A DNA stretch of 64,000 nt from Mesorhizobium onobrychidis (GTDB lineage Bacteria > Pseudomonadota > Alphaproteobacteria > Rhizobiales > Rhizobiaceae), in the NCBI RefSeq assembly GCF_024707545.1, contig NZ_CP062229.1, positions 6,181,501 through 6,245,500 of the forward strand, written 5' to 3'. Below are positions 17,376 through 26,457 of the stretch, piece after piece. Position numbers and translations under genes: made by a program. The number at the start of each line of letters is the position of its first letter. The first letter of the stretch is position 1. The notes under the pieces are model-generated. The model had not been told where the DNA came from and ran no database searches. It saw only the letters and a list, made by a program, of their open reading frames with translations.

Positions 17376-18401
17376 ATGCTGAAGCGTCCCACCGTGATTC
17401 TAGCCTTTCTCCTCATGCTTTCCGTCGCTGCTCACGGTGCGGACCGCCTGGAGGAGCGGCTTGAAAAGCTCTTTGATGAGGCCGAGCGCCTGACGCCGCT
17501 GCGCACGGTTGCCATCGCGCATGAGGGCGCGGTGGTGGCGGAGCGTGGCTATCGCGGCTACTCTCCGGCACGTCCTGCCAACATAAAATCCGCCTCCAAG
17601 TCGATCATCTCAGCGCTCGTCGGCATCGCCATCGACAAGGGCGTGCTCCAAGGCCCCGACCAGAAGATCGCTCCGCTTCTTCAGGGCGACCTGCCCGCCG
17701 TCGTGGATCCGCGGCTCCAGCAGGTTACGATCGGTCATCTGCTTTCCATGCAGGCAGGGCTGGGTCGGACCTCCGGCCCAAACTACGGGCGCTGGGTGGC
17801 AAGCGACAACTGGGTGCGGGCAGCGCTCGCCATGCCCTTCGACGACGAACCGGGCGGTACCATGCTCTATTCCACCGGCTCGACCCATCTCCTTTCGGCA
17901 ATCCTGACGCGCCGGACCGGCCGCTCAACGCTGGAACTGGCGCGCGAATGGCTGGGGCCGCAGGAGGGCTTTTCCATCGCCGCCTGGGACCGCGACCCAC
18001 AGGGCATCTATCTCGGCGGCAACCAGATAGCCATGAGCCCGCGCTCGCTGCTCGCCTTTGGCGAGCTCTACCGCAGCGGCGGGATGAGCCGCGGCGGACG
18101 GCAGCTCGTGCCGGCCGATTGGATCAAGCTCTCCTGGCAGCCACGCACCGCCTCCCGTTTCACCGGTGACGGTTATGGCTATGGTTGGTTCATGCGTCAG
18201 ATCGCGGACGAAGCGGTCTTCTACGGGTGGGGGTATGGCGGGCAGATGGTCTATGTTGTGCCCGGGCGGGCGTTGACCGTGGTCATGACATCCGATGAAA
18301 ACGGCCCCGCCGGCCGCAGCGGCCACCGCGACGATCTCCATGCCCTGCTCGAGCGGATCATTGAGGCGACGAAAGACGTGCGCGAGGCTCGCAGCAAGTA
18401 A
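17376..18401 (+). CDS. Serine hydrolase of the class C beta-lactamase family
   Basis: A 341-residue secreted or periplasmic protein: signal peptide (residues 1-22, AFLLMLSVAAHG), catalytic SxxK as SASK within IKSASKSIISALVG, a YSTGSTHLLS motif in the place of YxN, and GWGYGGQMVY in the place of the third (KTG/HxG) motif. Such proteins are esterases, amidases or peptidases rather than resistance enzymes. It lies between tmoW and tmm, 64 bp after tmoW. Its stop codon is at the edge of an intergenic repeat. Its substrate and any role in amine metabolism are unknown. Confidence 0.82.
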   Translation: MLKRPTVILAFLLMLSVAAHGADRLEERLEKLFDEAERLTPLRTVAIAHEGAVVAERGYRGYSPARPANIKSASKSIISALVGIAIDKGVLQGPDQKIAPLLQGDLPAVVDPRLQQVTIGHLLSMQAGLGRTSGPNYGRWVASDNWVRAALAMPFDDEPGGTMLYSTGSTHLLSAILTRRTGRSTLELAREWLGPQEGFSIAAWDRDPQGIYLGGNQIAMSPRSLLAFGELYRSGGMSRGGRQLVPADWIKLSWQPRTASRFTGDGYGYGWFMRQIADEAVFYGWGYGGQMVYVVPGRALTVVMTSDENGPAGRSGHRDDLHALLERIIEATKDVREARSK

Positions 18402-18501
18402 TGCATGTCGCGCAAAAGCGCGCAGTGGTTTTGCGATAACGAGATGCAGAAAAGAACTTAAGGCGCTTCGCATGAATCCATCCAAACGCGACGCGCTTTA
18501 G
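18399..18501 (-). repeat. RIME-like intergenic repeat, family A, copy 1
   Basis: On the minus strand it begins CTAAAGCGCGTCGCGTTT and ends GCGCGACATGCATTA. Two relatives lie at 49484-49587 and 57533-57640. It holds short internal palindromes (GCGCAAAAGCGCGC). The TAA stop of the serine hydrolase is formed by its first bases. Confidence 0.75.
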
Positions 18502-18580
18502 ACCCTCTGCACAGCGGATTTGACGGGTTCGATGGGTTGCAAGCTGGGCAGGGTGTCAGCCCGGTGCGGCGAGGAAGCCG

Positions 18581-19939
18581 CTACTCCGCTGCGACCCCTT
18601 TCACCTCCAGATAGCTCTCCATCGAATCGTCCATCGCCTGCAGCCAGGCCGTGTGGTGCAGCGGCGCCATCGTGCCGGTCATCAACGAACGATAGGCATT
18701 GTCGCGGAACGTCATGATGTTCTCCACCTTGTGGTGCTCCCATTCCATGAAGGTCTGATTGGTCGCCTCGACGTCGAAGCCTGGATAGTCGGTCTGATCC
18801 ATCAGCTCCTTGGTGTAGTCGCCCTGGAACCAGATCATCTGCTCGGCGTCCTGCAGCGTTTCCTCACGCGCCCGCCATTTCCTGCCGTGTTCCGCCATCA
18901 CTTCTGCCGAAGGCAGCCTTATGCGGCCCATGATGACGTCGCGCGCGAACCAGGCCTGCGCGTCGAACATGTTGAAGGTGTAGAACTGGTCCTGCATGCC
19001 GATATAGGACAGCCGCGGGTTCTTCTCCCAGACGACGCCCGCGTAGAGCCCGTCCGGCCACATCCGGTTGGCGGTCTTGAGCTTCAGATCCTCGGTCAGG
19101 AATGGGAAGGAGTGGAGATAGCCGGTGCATAGGATGATTGCGTCGACATCCCTGGTGCTGCCGTCCTTGAAATGCGCGGTCTTGCCGACGACCTTCTGCA
19201 GCAGCGGCACTTCCTTCCAGTTGTCAGGCCATCTGAAGCCCATTGGCTTCGAGCGGTAGCTGGAGGTGATCGATTTGGCGCCGTATTTGTAGCATTGCGA
19301 GCCGATATCCTCGGCCGAATAGGAGCGGCCGATGATCAGGATGTCCTTGTCCTTGAATTCCATGGCGTCGCGGAAATCATGGCTGTGCAGGATGCGGCCA
19401 TTGAAGCTCGAAAAGCCCTCGAAATAGGGAACGTTGGGTACGGAAAAATGCCCCGAGGCAATAACGACGTTGTCGAACTCTTCGGAATAGGTGACGTCGT
19501 TGGTGCGGTCATGCGCGGTGACTGTGAACTTTTTCGTCGTGTCGGAGAAGGTCACCATGCGAACCGGGCTGTTGAAGCGCACCCATTTGCGCACGTCGGA
19601 TTTTTCGACGCGGCCCTTGATATAGTCCCACAGCACCGCGCGCGGCGGGTAGGAGCCGATCGGACGGCCAAAGTGCTCCTCAAACGTGTAGTCGGCGAAT
19701 TCGAGGCATTCCTTCGGTCCGTTCGACCAGAGGTAGCGGTACATCGAGCCATGCACCGGGTCGCCATGCTCGTCGAGGCCGGTGCGCCAGGTGTAATTCC
19801 ACAGGCCGCCCCAGTCGGACTGCTTTTCGAAGCAGACGATTTCCGGAATGTCCGCACCCTTGTCGGCCGCCGACTTGAAGGCTCGAAGCTGGGCCATGCC
19901 GGAAGGTCCGGCTCCGATGACGGCAACACGACTTTTCAT
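18581..19939 (-). CDS. tmm: Trimethylamine monooxygenase (flavin-containing)
   Basis: A 452-residue class B flavin monooxygenase that oxidises trimethylamine to TMAO with NADPH and O2 in the cytoplasm. FAD-binding GAGPSG is at residues 9-14, the FMO signature [11 protein letters not shown] at 179-189, and the NADPH loop [10 protein letters not shown] at about 204. The stretch [20 protein letters not shown] and the block [17 protein letters not shown] are characteristic of bacterial Tmm rather than Baeyer-Villiger enzymes. It is transcribed divergently from the XRE-cupin regulator; the gap contains a strong palindrome that probably regulates it. The product would be used by Tdm at 36834. Confidence 0.93.
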   Translation of the reverse strand: MKSRVAVIGAGPSGMAQLRAFKSAADKGADIPEIVCFEKQSDWGGLWNYTWRTGLDEHGDPVHGSMYRYLWSNGPKECLEFADYTFEEHFGRPIGSYPPRAVLWDYIKGRVEKSDVRKWVRFNSPVRMVTFSDTTKKFTVTAHDRTNDVTYSEEFDNVVIASGHFSVPNVPYFEGFSSFNGRILHSHDFRDAMEFKDKDILIIGRSYSAEDIGSQCYKYGAKSITSSYRSKPMGFRWPDNWKEVPLLQKVVGKTAHFKDGSTRDVDAIILCTGYLHSFPFLTEDLKLKTANRMWPDGLYAGVVWEKNPRLSYIGMQDQFYTFNMFDAQAWFARDVIMGRIRLPSAEVMAEHGRKWRAREETLQDAEQMIWFQGDYTKELMDQTDYPGFDVEATNQTFMEWEHHKVENIMTFRDNAYRSLMTGTMAPLHHTAWLQAMDDSMESYLEVKGVAAE

Positions 19940-20024
19940 TGCGGGCCTCCCGGTCTCATTTCTCTAACGAAACAAATTTCACTGACAGGACAGTAATTGC
20001 CCGTTCGATGCTGTCAACAGGCCT

Positions 20025-20067
20025 TCTGCTGAAACCACGTTTCAGCAGATCGGATTTTCAGCAAAAC
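20025..20067. promoter_or_regulatory. Putative operator of the XRE-cupin regulator
   Basis: A perfect inverted repeat TCTGCTGAAAC (20025-20035)/GTTTCAGCAGA (20039-20049) is followed by a third half-site TTTTCAGCAAAAC (20055-20067). It lies between tmm and the divergent regulator gene, where it could control both. Confidence 0.6.
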
Positions 20068-20194
20068 CGCTGGTGGCGGAAACCCGGAGAGTACGCCATT
20101 CGACATAAAGTGGCTTGCTGTCGCAGTTGCGCTCTGTATCCGCACTGAATATGTTCACCGTGAGTGAAATAAATCTGCAGAACGGGGTGGCGAC

Positions 20195-20902
20195 ATGGCG
20201 AAGAAAGCTTCCAATTTCAGGAATGGGGCAGCCGCCAAGGCCAAGCCATCGCCGAAGGGCGTGGCAATGATCCGGACGCCACTGACCCAGGACCCGCACG
20301 CTGTTCGCGACACCCGCGAAAAAGTCCTGGAGGTGGCGATCGGCCGCGAGGTGCGGGCGTTTCGCAAAAAACTCGGCATCACCGTCGCCGATCTTGCGGC
20401 TGCCACCGACATTTCGCTTGGCATGCTGTCGAAGATCGAAAACGGCATCACCTCGCCGTCGCTGACCACTTTGCAGGCGTTGTCGCGGGCGCTCGGCGTT
20501 CCGGTCACCGCCTTCTTTCGCCGCTTCGAGGAAGAGCGCAGCGCCGTCTTCGTCAAGGCCGGCGAAGGCCTCGACGTCGAGCGGCGCGGCACGCGTGCCG
20601 GCCACCAGTACAATCTGCTCGGCCATATCGGCTCCAACACCAGCGGCGTCGTCGTCGAGCCTTATCTGATCACGCTGACCGAGGATTCCGATGTGTTTCC
20701 GACATTCCAGCACGAAGGCATGGAGTTCCTCTACATGCTTGAAGGCGAGGTTACCTACCGCCACGGCAACAACCTCTATCCGATGAAGCCCGGCGACAGC
20801 CTGTTCTTCGACGCCGATGCGCCGCACGGACCGGAAGTGCTGACGCAACTGCCGATGCGCTATCTCTCGATCATCTGCTATCCGCAAAGCAGCGCGGGTT
20901 GA
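20195..20902 (+). CDS. XRE-family regulator with cupin sensor domain
   Basis: A 235-residue protein: basic N-terminus, helix-turn-helix at about residues 48-105 (RAFRKKLGITVADLAAATDI, then SLGMLSKIENGITSPS) and a C-terminal cupin (about 145-230, including EGMEFLYMLEGEVTYRHG and PGDSLFFDADAPHGPE). Relatives sense small metabolites through the cupin barrel. The position between tmm and the dmm operon, next to a palindrome with repeated TTTCAGC half-sites, makes it the most likely regulator of the methylamine genes. Confidence 0.85.
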   Translation: MAKKASNFRNGAAAKAKPSPKGVAMIRTPLTQDPHAVRDTREKVLEVAIGREVRAFRKKLGITVADLAAATDISLGMLSKIENGITSPSLTTLQALSRALGVPVTAFFRRFEEERSAVFVKAGEGLDVERRGTRAGHQYNLLGHIGSNTSGVVVEPYLITLTEDSDVFPTFQHEGMEFLYMLEGEVTYRHGNNLYPMKPGDSLFFDADAPHGPEVLTQLPMRYLSIICYPQSSAG

Positions 20903-20910
20903 GAGCTCGA

Positions 20911-21090
20911 TCTCCCCCTCGTGGGGGAGATGTCCGGCAGGACAGAGGGGGCGCACCATGGAACGCCAACCTCGCGCTTATCCTACGACCGGCAGGGAAC
21001 CAGCTGAGGGTGCAGTTGCGATCGATTGAGAGGTCGGCGGGACAGCGCCCCCCTCTGCCCTGCCGGGCATCTCCCCCACGAGGGGGGAGA
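20911..21090. repeat. RIME-like inverted repeat, family B, copy 1
   Basis: Two inverted arms (20911-20953 and 21045-21090) built from CTCCCCC.CGTGGGGGAG hairpins and GGCAGG.CAGAGGGGGCGC segments surround about 90 bp of unique sequence. It lies between the convergent ends of the XRE-cupin gene and dmmC and probably acts as a bidirectional transcription stop. Related elements are at 32769 and 36535. Confidence 0.75.
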
Positions 21091-21115
21091 TTGCCAGCTT
21101 AGGCGACGGCAGGTG

Positions 21116-22156
21116 TCAATCCGGGCCAAACCCCGGGCTCGTCGGGCTGCCGTCGTCGAGCTTCGAAAGCCATTCGACCAGCGTCGCGCGGTAGCGTGTC
21201 AGGCCTTTGTAGTTGGCGAGTTCTTCGGGAAGGTCGCGGATGACGCGGTGCAGGCGGCGCGCCCATTTCGGCTGCGTCACCAGCTCGTCCATTTTGATCA
21301 GGTAGCAGCGGATCGGGAAGACGATGCCGTTCGAGCGCGGCAGCCGCCAGAAGCTCTGCAATTCGACGCGCAGATGGACCTTGTCGCCAACGTTTTCGGG
21401 CGTCACCGTCGTCCGGTCCGGACCCCATTTGTGATAATTTTCCGGACTGGTGTCGAGGCGCGGATTGATGGTCATCGTCCAGTTCAGGCGCCGCGCCGGC
21501 TTGCCTTGCTGGATGTTGGTGAGGAATTTTAGCGCCCGGACGAATATGCCCTTCTCATGCGCCAGCGGCACCGGCGCGTGCCATTCGAAGAAGTTCATGC
21601 CGATGTCGAAATCGAGCGACCAGTCGGCCTGGGTGGTGACCATGCCGGCATCCATCCACAGATTGCCGTCGCGCTGGTCGAGGATGCAGAAATCGCCTTG
21701 TGATTGGCGCGTGATGTATTCCATCGGCCCATAGGGCAGTGTCGACACGTCGCCGAAGGTGAAGCTGTCGTCGATGCCGAGCGGCCGGTTTATCCAGCGC
21801 CATCTGTCGCCGTCGCGCGTCAGCGTGAAATGCTCGGGATAGCCTAAAGCCTGCTGTTCCATCAGAAGTTCGAGCAGGTCCCAGCCCGCCAGCGTCATGT
21901 GCGGCAGCGACTGGCAGCGCAGCGGGTCCTCCGCCAGCACCAGCGCGCGGTCCTGCATTTCGGCGACATAGTGCTCGTCGACGTCGATCAGGTTTTCGAG
22001 CACGCTGCCCTTCGGCCCGACGACATGCGGCTCTATATTGACCGCGTACATATAGCTGTCTTCGTGGAACGGGAATGGGAACCGCCTGATGTGCTCCGGG
22101 CTGTTCCTGAAGGTAAAATCGTTACGGAACGTTTCGTTACGAAAGGTGATGCCCAA
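21116..22156 (-). CDS. dmmC: Dimethylamine monooxygenase, haem-dependent oxidative N-demethylase (DUF3445) subunit
   Basis: A 346-residue protein of the DUF3445 family, now known as the haem-binding alpha subunit of oxidative N-demethylases with a PAS-like fold. Visible blocks are PHVVGPKGSVLENLIDVDEH, FTLTRDGDRWRWINRPLG and SFWRLPRSNGIVFPIRCYLI. It would carry out the O2-dependent demethylation of dimethylamine to monomethylamine and formaldehyde. It is the last gene of the four-gene operon 24873-21116, 10 bp after dmmB. I follow the published order dmmDABC for the letters, so this is dmmC; the family assignment is surer than the letter. Confidence 0.82.
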   Translation of the reverse strand: MGITFRNETFRNDFTFRNSPEHIRRFPFPFHEDSYMYAVNIEPHVVGPKGSVLENLIDVDEHYVAEMQDRALVLAEDPLRCQSLPHMTLAGWDLLELLMEQQALGYPEHFTLTRDGDRWRWINRPLGIDDSFTFGDVSTLPYGPMEYITRQSQGDFCILDQRDGNLWMDAGMVTTQADWSLDFDIGMNFFEWHAPVPLAHEKGIFVRALKFLTNIQQGKPARRLNWTMTINPRLDTSPENYHKWGPDRTTVTPENVGDKVHLRVELQSFWRLPRSNGIVFPIRCYLIKMDELVTQPKWARRLHRVIRDLPEELANYKGLTRYRATLVEWLSKLDDGSPTSPGFGPD

Positions 22157-22166
22157 GCTCCGCCTC

Positions 22167-23132
22167 CTATCTTTCCAGCACCAGCGACCCGCCCTCGAAG
22201 CGCGACACGCAAGGCATGATTTTCTTGCAGGATCGGTGCTCTTGCTCGCTCAGCCAGTGGTCGTTGTGGATGAATTTGCCGTCATGCGCGATGACATTGG
22301 TCTCGCACTGGCCGCAGACGCCGCCGCGGCAGAGATAGGGCGGATCGACGCCTGCCGCCTCGATCGCCTCGAGCAGGCTCTGCTGCTCGCCGACGCGGAT
22401 CGTCTTGCCGCTGACCGCCAGCGTCACGTCGAACGGCGCGCCGGGCTGCGGCGCGGCGAAATGCTCGAAATGCACGGTTTCCGCCGGCCAGCCCAGCGCA
22501 GCGGCGCGATCGCACACCCAGCCGATCATGCCGGACGGGCCGCAGACGTAGAGATGCGTGCCAAGCGGCTGCGACGACAGCAGCCGGTCGAGCTCGATGC
22601 GCTCGTCGCGATCGTCGTGATAGAGCCTGACCCGGCGGTCGTAGCGCTCTCTCAGCACATCGGCATAGGTGCCGAGCGATGCGGTGCGGCAGGTGTAGTG
22701 CAGCTCGAAATTGCCGCCTTCCGCCGCCAGCTGCGCGGTCTGCGCCATGAACGGCGTGATGCCGATGCCGCCGGCCAGCATCAAATGCTTTCTGGCGCGC
22801 AGGTCGAGCGAGAACAGATTGACCGGATAGCTGATCACCATCTCCATGCCGGGCCTGACATGCCTGTGCATGAACAGCGAGCCGCCGCGGCCAACATCGT
22901 CGCGGCGCACCGAAATCGTGTACTCGCGCGTGTCGAGCGGCGAGCCCATCAGCGAATAGGGGTTGAGCCTGGTCCGCTCGCCGTCGCGCATCTCCACCAC
23001 AACATGAGCGCCGCCGGAAAATGTCGGTAAAAGCTGCCCGTCGCGCCTGCGGAAATGAAAGCGCGTCACCAATTCGTTGACCGGGACGACATCGCTCACC
23101 ACGACGTCAAGCTTGGTGGTGCCAGTGCTCAT
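22167..23132 (-). CDS. dmmB: Dimethylamine monooxygenase reductase subunit (FAD/NAD, 2Fe-2S)
   Basis: A 321-residue reductase of the phthalate-dioxygenase-reductase/VanB type: flavin site NPYSLMGSPLD, NAD site LAGGIGITPFMA, and a C-terminal plant-type ferredoxin domain with CRGGVCGQCETNV and a fourth cysteine near SCKKIMPC. It passes electrons from NAD(P)H to the haem subunit. The ATG at 23132 overlaps the dmmA stop (ATGA), so they are coupled. A longer frame exists upstream but would overlap dmmA. On its own this would be called a VanB-like reductase; the operon defines it. Confidence 0.82.
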   Translation of the reverse strand: MSTGTTKLDVVVSDVVPVNELVTRFHFRRRDGQLLPTFSGGAHVVVEMRDGERTRLNPYSLMGSPLDTREYTISVRRDDVGRGGSLFMHRHVRPGMEMVISYPVNLFSLDLRARKHLMLAGGIGITPFMAQTAQLAAEGGNFELHYTCRTASLGTYADVLRERYDRRVRLYHDDRDERIELDRLLSSQPLGTHLYVCGPSGMIGWVCDRAAALGWPAETVHFEHFAAPQPGAPFDVTLAVSGKTIRVGEQQSLLEAIEAAGVDPPYLCRGGVCGQCETNVIAHDGKFIHNDHWLSEQEHRSCKKIMPCVSRFEGGSLVLER

Positions 23133-23725
23133 CGAAAGATCTCCTCCGTCGGAGGAATTTCGCTGCGGTCTTCCGCATTGATGCAGACGCCCTGGAATGC
23201 CGCCAGGCGCCTGGAATAGTGATCGCGTACCAGAAGAAGCAGGCCACAATGCGAACAGGTCGCCAGCTGTGTCGTCACGTTCTCGGTGATGCCCTTGCAA
23301 TGGACGCATTGGATGCGGCGCGCCAGCGAGCCGCGGTGCTCGGTCTGGATCGAGGTGTGGTCGATGCCGGCTTCGAGCGCCGCCTGCATCGCCTGGCCGA
23401 TCAGCCCCTCGGTGCCGGCGAGATAGAGGCGCAGGCCCATATGCGCGTTGGCGAGCGTCTGCTTCAGCCGCGGCAAGGCGCTGGCGAAGGTAGGCCCCTG
23501 GTAGAACTGCGCCGGCTTCAGCGCCTCGAGCGCCGCGACATGCTTGCCGTCATTGCCGGGGATGAAGATGATGTGGGCATCGGCAAAGAAGCCCGCCGGC
23601 GCCTTGGCGGCCAGGTCTGATATCGCCAGCCCACCTTCTGCATCCGCCACGAAAAGATGGTGCTTGCCGGGCTGCGGCGACAGGGTTCCGTAGACCGGCC
23701 GGCTGATGATGCTTTTCGCTGCCAT
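23129..23725 (-). CDS. dmmA: Dimethylamine monooxygenase subunit DmmA-like
   Basis: A 198-residue protein with an oxidoreductase-like NAD-binding-type first half (residues 1-125, DAHIIFIPGNDGKHV and LRLYLAGTEGLIGQA) and a C-terminal zinc-ribbon-like segment, CVHCKG and CSHCG, plus a later cysteine in FQGVC. Proteins of this shape accompany the DUF3445 and reductase subunits in dimethylamine monooxygenase operons. Its exact job is not established here. The ATG is directly preceded by GGGAGG, unusually close. Confidence 0.72.
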   Translation of the reverse strand: MAAKSIISRPVYGTLSPQPGKHHLFVADAEGGLAISDLAAKAPAGFFADAHIIFIPGNDGKHVAALEALKPAQFYQGPTFASALPRLKQTLANAHMGLRLYLAGTEGLIGQAMQAALEAGIDHTSIQTEHRGSLARRIQCVHCKGITENVTTQLATCSHCGLLLLVRDHYSRRLAAFQGVCINAEDRSEIPPTEEIFR

Positions 23726-23739
23726 CCTCCCAGTATGCC

Positions 23740-24873
23740 TCAGCCTTTCGCCGTGCGCTTGGTCTTCTTCGGATCATCGAACGGAAGCGGCTCAGCCGTC
23801 GCGCTGATGGCGCCACTCTGGTTGCGGATCTCGAGCCTGGTGCCCTGGACGGCGCAGTCGACGTCGAGCCGGGCAATGCCCATCGATTTCTTGACCAGCG
23901 GCGAATACATGGCACAGGTCACCACGCCGACTTTTTTGCCGTCGCGATAGACCGGCGCGCCCTCGTCGGCCGGCTCCCTGCCTTCGAGCAGCACGCCGAA
24001 GATCTTGAAGCGTTCTTTGCCCTTGAGGCGATAGTGCTCCTCGGCGCCGCGAAAGCCAGTCTTGCCGGGACTGACGGTGAAGTCGAGGCCGAGCTCCCAC
24101 AGTGTGTCGCCGGGGCCTTCGTTCTCGAACGGATATTTCTGCGAATTGTCGTAGGGGTAGAACAAAAGGTAGCTCTCGACGCGCAGCATATCGAGCGTGG
24201 TGAACCGGCACGGGATGATACCGGCGCTCTTGCCTTCGTCGAGGATGGTGTCCCAGATGGTGCCGGCGTCCTGGCCACGGCAGAAGATCTCGTAGCCGCG
24301 TTCGCCGGTGTAGCCGGTGCGCGAGATCATCACGGGAAAACCGAACAGCCGGGTCTGCATGTGGTGGAAATAGTTGAGGTCGCGAATGCCCGGCACATGC
24401 TTTGCCAGATAATCGACTGATGTCGGCCCCTGCAGCGACAGGTCGTGCAGATTGTCGTCGAAGCGCAGCGAGACATCGCGACCCATGGCGGCCCGCTGCA
24501 ACTCCTCATGGCCGGTGCCCGAACCATGCACGACCATCCAGGCATTCGGGCCGGTGCGGTAAAGGATGCAGTCGTCGGTGAACTTGCCGGCCTCGTTCAG
24601 CATGCAGGCATAGGCCGACTTGCCGGGATAGATCTTTTCCACGTCGCGCGTCGTCGCCAGGTCGATCAGATGCGAGGCATGCGGCCCAGTGATGTGGACC
24701 TTCTTCAGGCCCGACACGTCCATCAGCCCGGCCTTGGTGCGGATGGCGATGTATTCCTCGTCGGCGTCCTTGTCGTAGGTCCAGGCGGTGCCCATCCCGC
24801 TCCAGTCTTCGAGCTTCGAACCAAGCGCACGATGGCGATCCGCCAAGGTCGAAAATCTCCAGGATGCGGTCAT
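23740..24873 (-). CDS. dmmD: GcvT-family aminomethyltransferase-like protein of the dmm operon
   Basis: A 377-residue protein of the glycine-cleavage T-protein/YgfZ fold: MDVSGLKKVHITGPHA near residue 57, SLQGPTSVDYLAK, SRTGYTGERGYEIFC and the C-terminal barrel ending at about residue 365. GcvT proteins bind tetrahydrofolate, so it probably captures the methyl group released as formaldehyde to give methylene-THF. It is the first gene of the operon. I choose ATG 24873 because AGGAGAAG precedes it. The 167-bp gap to amt must hold divergent promoters; TTGACT at 24952 faces amt, with no convincing -10. Confidence 0.8.
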   Translation of the reverse strand: MTASWRFSTLADRHRALGSKLEDWSGMGTAWTYDKDADEEYIAIRTKAGLMDVSGLKKVHITGPHASHLIDLATTRDVEKIYPGKSAYACMLNEAGKFTDDCILYRTGPNAWMVVHGSGTGHEELQRAAMGRDVSLRFDDNLHDLSLQGPTSVDYLAKHVPGIRDLNYFHHMQTRLFGFPVMISRTGYTGERGYEIFCRGQDAGTIWDTILDEGKSAGIIPCRFTTLDMLRVESYLLFYPYDNSQKYPFENEGPGDTLWELGLDFTVSPGKTGFRGAEEHYRLKGKERFKIFGVLLEGREPADEGAPVYRDGKKVGVVTCAMYSPLVKKSMGIARLDVDCAVQGTRLEIRNQSGAISATAEPLPFDDPKKTKRTAKG

Positions 24874-25040
24874 GGACTTGCTTCTCCTCAACACGATTGC
24901 CGACGTTTCGCCGCTTCAGGGCATCGGAGCCATGCGACGGTCCGCGCCATATTGACTCAAAACTCCAAAAGCGCGCAATACTAAGATGCAAAAAGTTTTA
25001 CTGAGAGGCAAGGAACGCACCTGAACGGAGGGGACATGAC

Positions 25041-26435
25041 ATGGAAGGGAATCTCAACGCTCTAACGACCATTTTCACGGAATTCTATTACTGGGTGACC
25101 ATCGTCATGATGTTCCTGATCCATGTCGGGTTCTGCATGTACGAGGTCGGCGTGTCGCGTCGGCGCAATCATCTGAAAACGCTCATGAAGAACGCGATGG
25201 CGATTCCGCTCGTCACGATCACCTTCTATTTTTTCGGCTGGTGGATCTATTTCGGCTTCCCCAATGGGCCGGGCATCGCCGGCGGACTTGTCACCGCACC
25301 ATTTGCCGAGCCATGGAATCCGCTGATGGGCACCCATCTCTCCGGTGTCAATCCAGGCGAGACCGGGGTCACGCCTACCGATGCCGCGCTGTGGCATCGC
25401 CTCAACGGCGTGTTCTGGGGCGCCTTCCTGTTTTCCATCACGACGGCGTCGATCATCTCGGGTTCGATCATAGAGCGCGTGCGCTCGGGTGCGTTCTGGA
25501 TCGTCGCGGTGCTGGTCGGTTCGGTCCTGTGGATCCTCGACGCATCCTGGGGCTGGCATCCGCAAGGCTGGATGGTGAAACTCTGGGGCTACCATGACGC
25601 CTATGCATCGGGGGTCGTGCACGCGATCGCGGGCGGAGCGGCGCTCGCCTTTCTCATCGTGCTTGGTCCGCGCATTGGCAAGTTCAAGCCCGACGGCACG
25701 GCGCGCGAGATCCCGCCCCATAATGTTTGGCTGGTCACTATCGGCCTGTTCCTGATCTTCACCGGCTTCTGGGGCTTCTATGCCGCATGCAACATTCCGC
25801 TGATCAGCCCGGCCACGATTGCCGGCCAGATCACCGGCGAGACCTGGACGGCGACCAACATCTATCTCGCGCCGACGACGCTTTCGGCGATCACCTTCAA
25901 CTTCCTGATGTCGCTGTCGGGCGGTATGCTGGCCGGCTACATCGTCTCCAAAGGCGACCCGTTCTGGACGTTTTCGATGGGGCTGTGCGGCGTTATCTCA
26001 ACCTCGGCCGGCAACGACCTCTATCACCCGATCCAGGCACTGCTGATCGGCGCGATCGTCCCGAGCATCTGCTATAAGCTGCACTATTTCGTCGAGCGCC
26101 GCTTCAAGATCGACGATGCGGTGGGCGCCGTCGCCGTGCACGGTTACGGCGGCTTCCTCGGGGTCGTGGTGGCGGGCTTTATGCTGTGGGGACAGCCGTC
26201 CTCGCCCTATGAGGGCTTCGCGCACATCAACCCGCTCGGCAATTTCGCTGGTGCGGTGCTGATGTTCGTGCTCGGCTTCGTCCCCACCTTCATAGTTTGC
26301 AAGATCCTCAACAGCATGAACCTCCTGCGCGTACCGGCGAAGGTGGAACTCGAGGGCGTCGACTTTGCCCTTAACCATGCGTTTGAGGCGTCGGTCCGCG
26401 AAGTGGGAGCCGCCGAAAAAGCCATGATCAAATAG
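25041..26435 (+). CDS. Ammonium transporter (Amt family), probably for methylammonium or ammonium
   Basis: A 464-residue membrane protein with about eleven helices. Amt hallmarks are present: the Asp and first twin His in HDAYASGVVHAIAGG and the second His in AVAVHGYGGFLG. The N-terminus (FYYWVTIVMMFLIHVGFCMY) departs from housekeeping AmtB, and no GlnK follows; instead a one-helix protein is 22 bp downstream. In methylamine clusters such Amt proteins may bring in methylammonium or recover ammonium. It heads the rightward half of the island, divergent from dmmD. Confidence 0.85.
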   Translation: MEGNLNALTTIFTEFYYWVTIVMMFLIHVGFCMYEVGVSRRRNHLKTLMKNAMAIPLVTITFYFFGWWIYFGFPNGPGIAGGLVTAPFAEPWNPLMGTHLSGVNPGETGVTPTDAALWHRLNGVFWGAFLFSITTASIISGSIIERVRSGAFWIVAVLVGSVLWILDASWGWHPQGWMVKLWGYHDAYASGVVHAIAGGAALAFLIVLGPRIGKFKPDGTAREIPPHNVWLVTIGLFLIFTGFWGFYAACNIPLISPATIAGQITGETWTATNIYLAPTTLSAITFNFLMSLSGGMLAGYIVSKGDPFWTFSMGLCGVISTSAGNDLYHPIQALLIGAIVPSICYKLHYFVERRFKIDDAVGAVAVHGYGGFLGVVVAGFMLWGQPSSPYEGFAHINPLGNFAGAVLMFVLGFVPTFIVCKILNSMNLLRVPAKVELEGVDFALNHAFEASVREVGAAEKAMIK

Positions 26436-26457
26436 TCAACGGGCAAGGAGAACCGCA

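Noticed and set aside
22167..23132. Reductase as vanillate demethylase subunit VanB
   Set aside because: No Rieske oxygenase partner is present; it is coupled to DUF3445 and DmmA-like genes.
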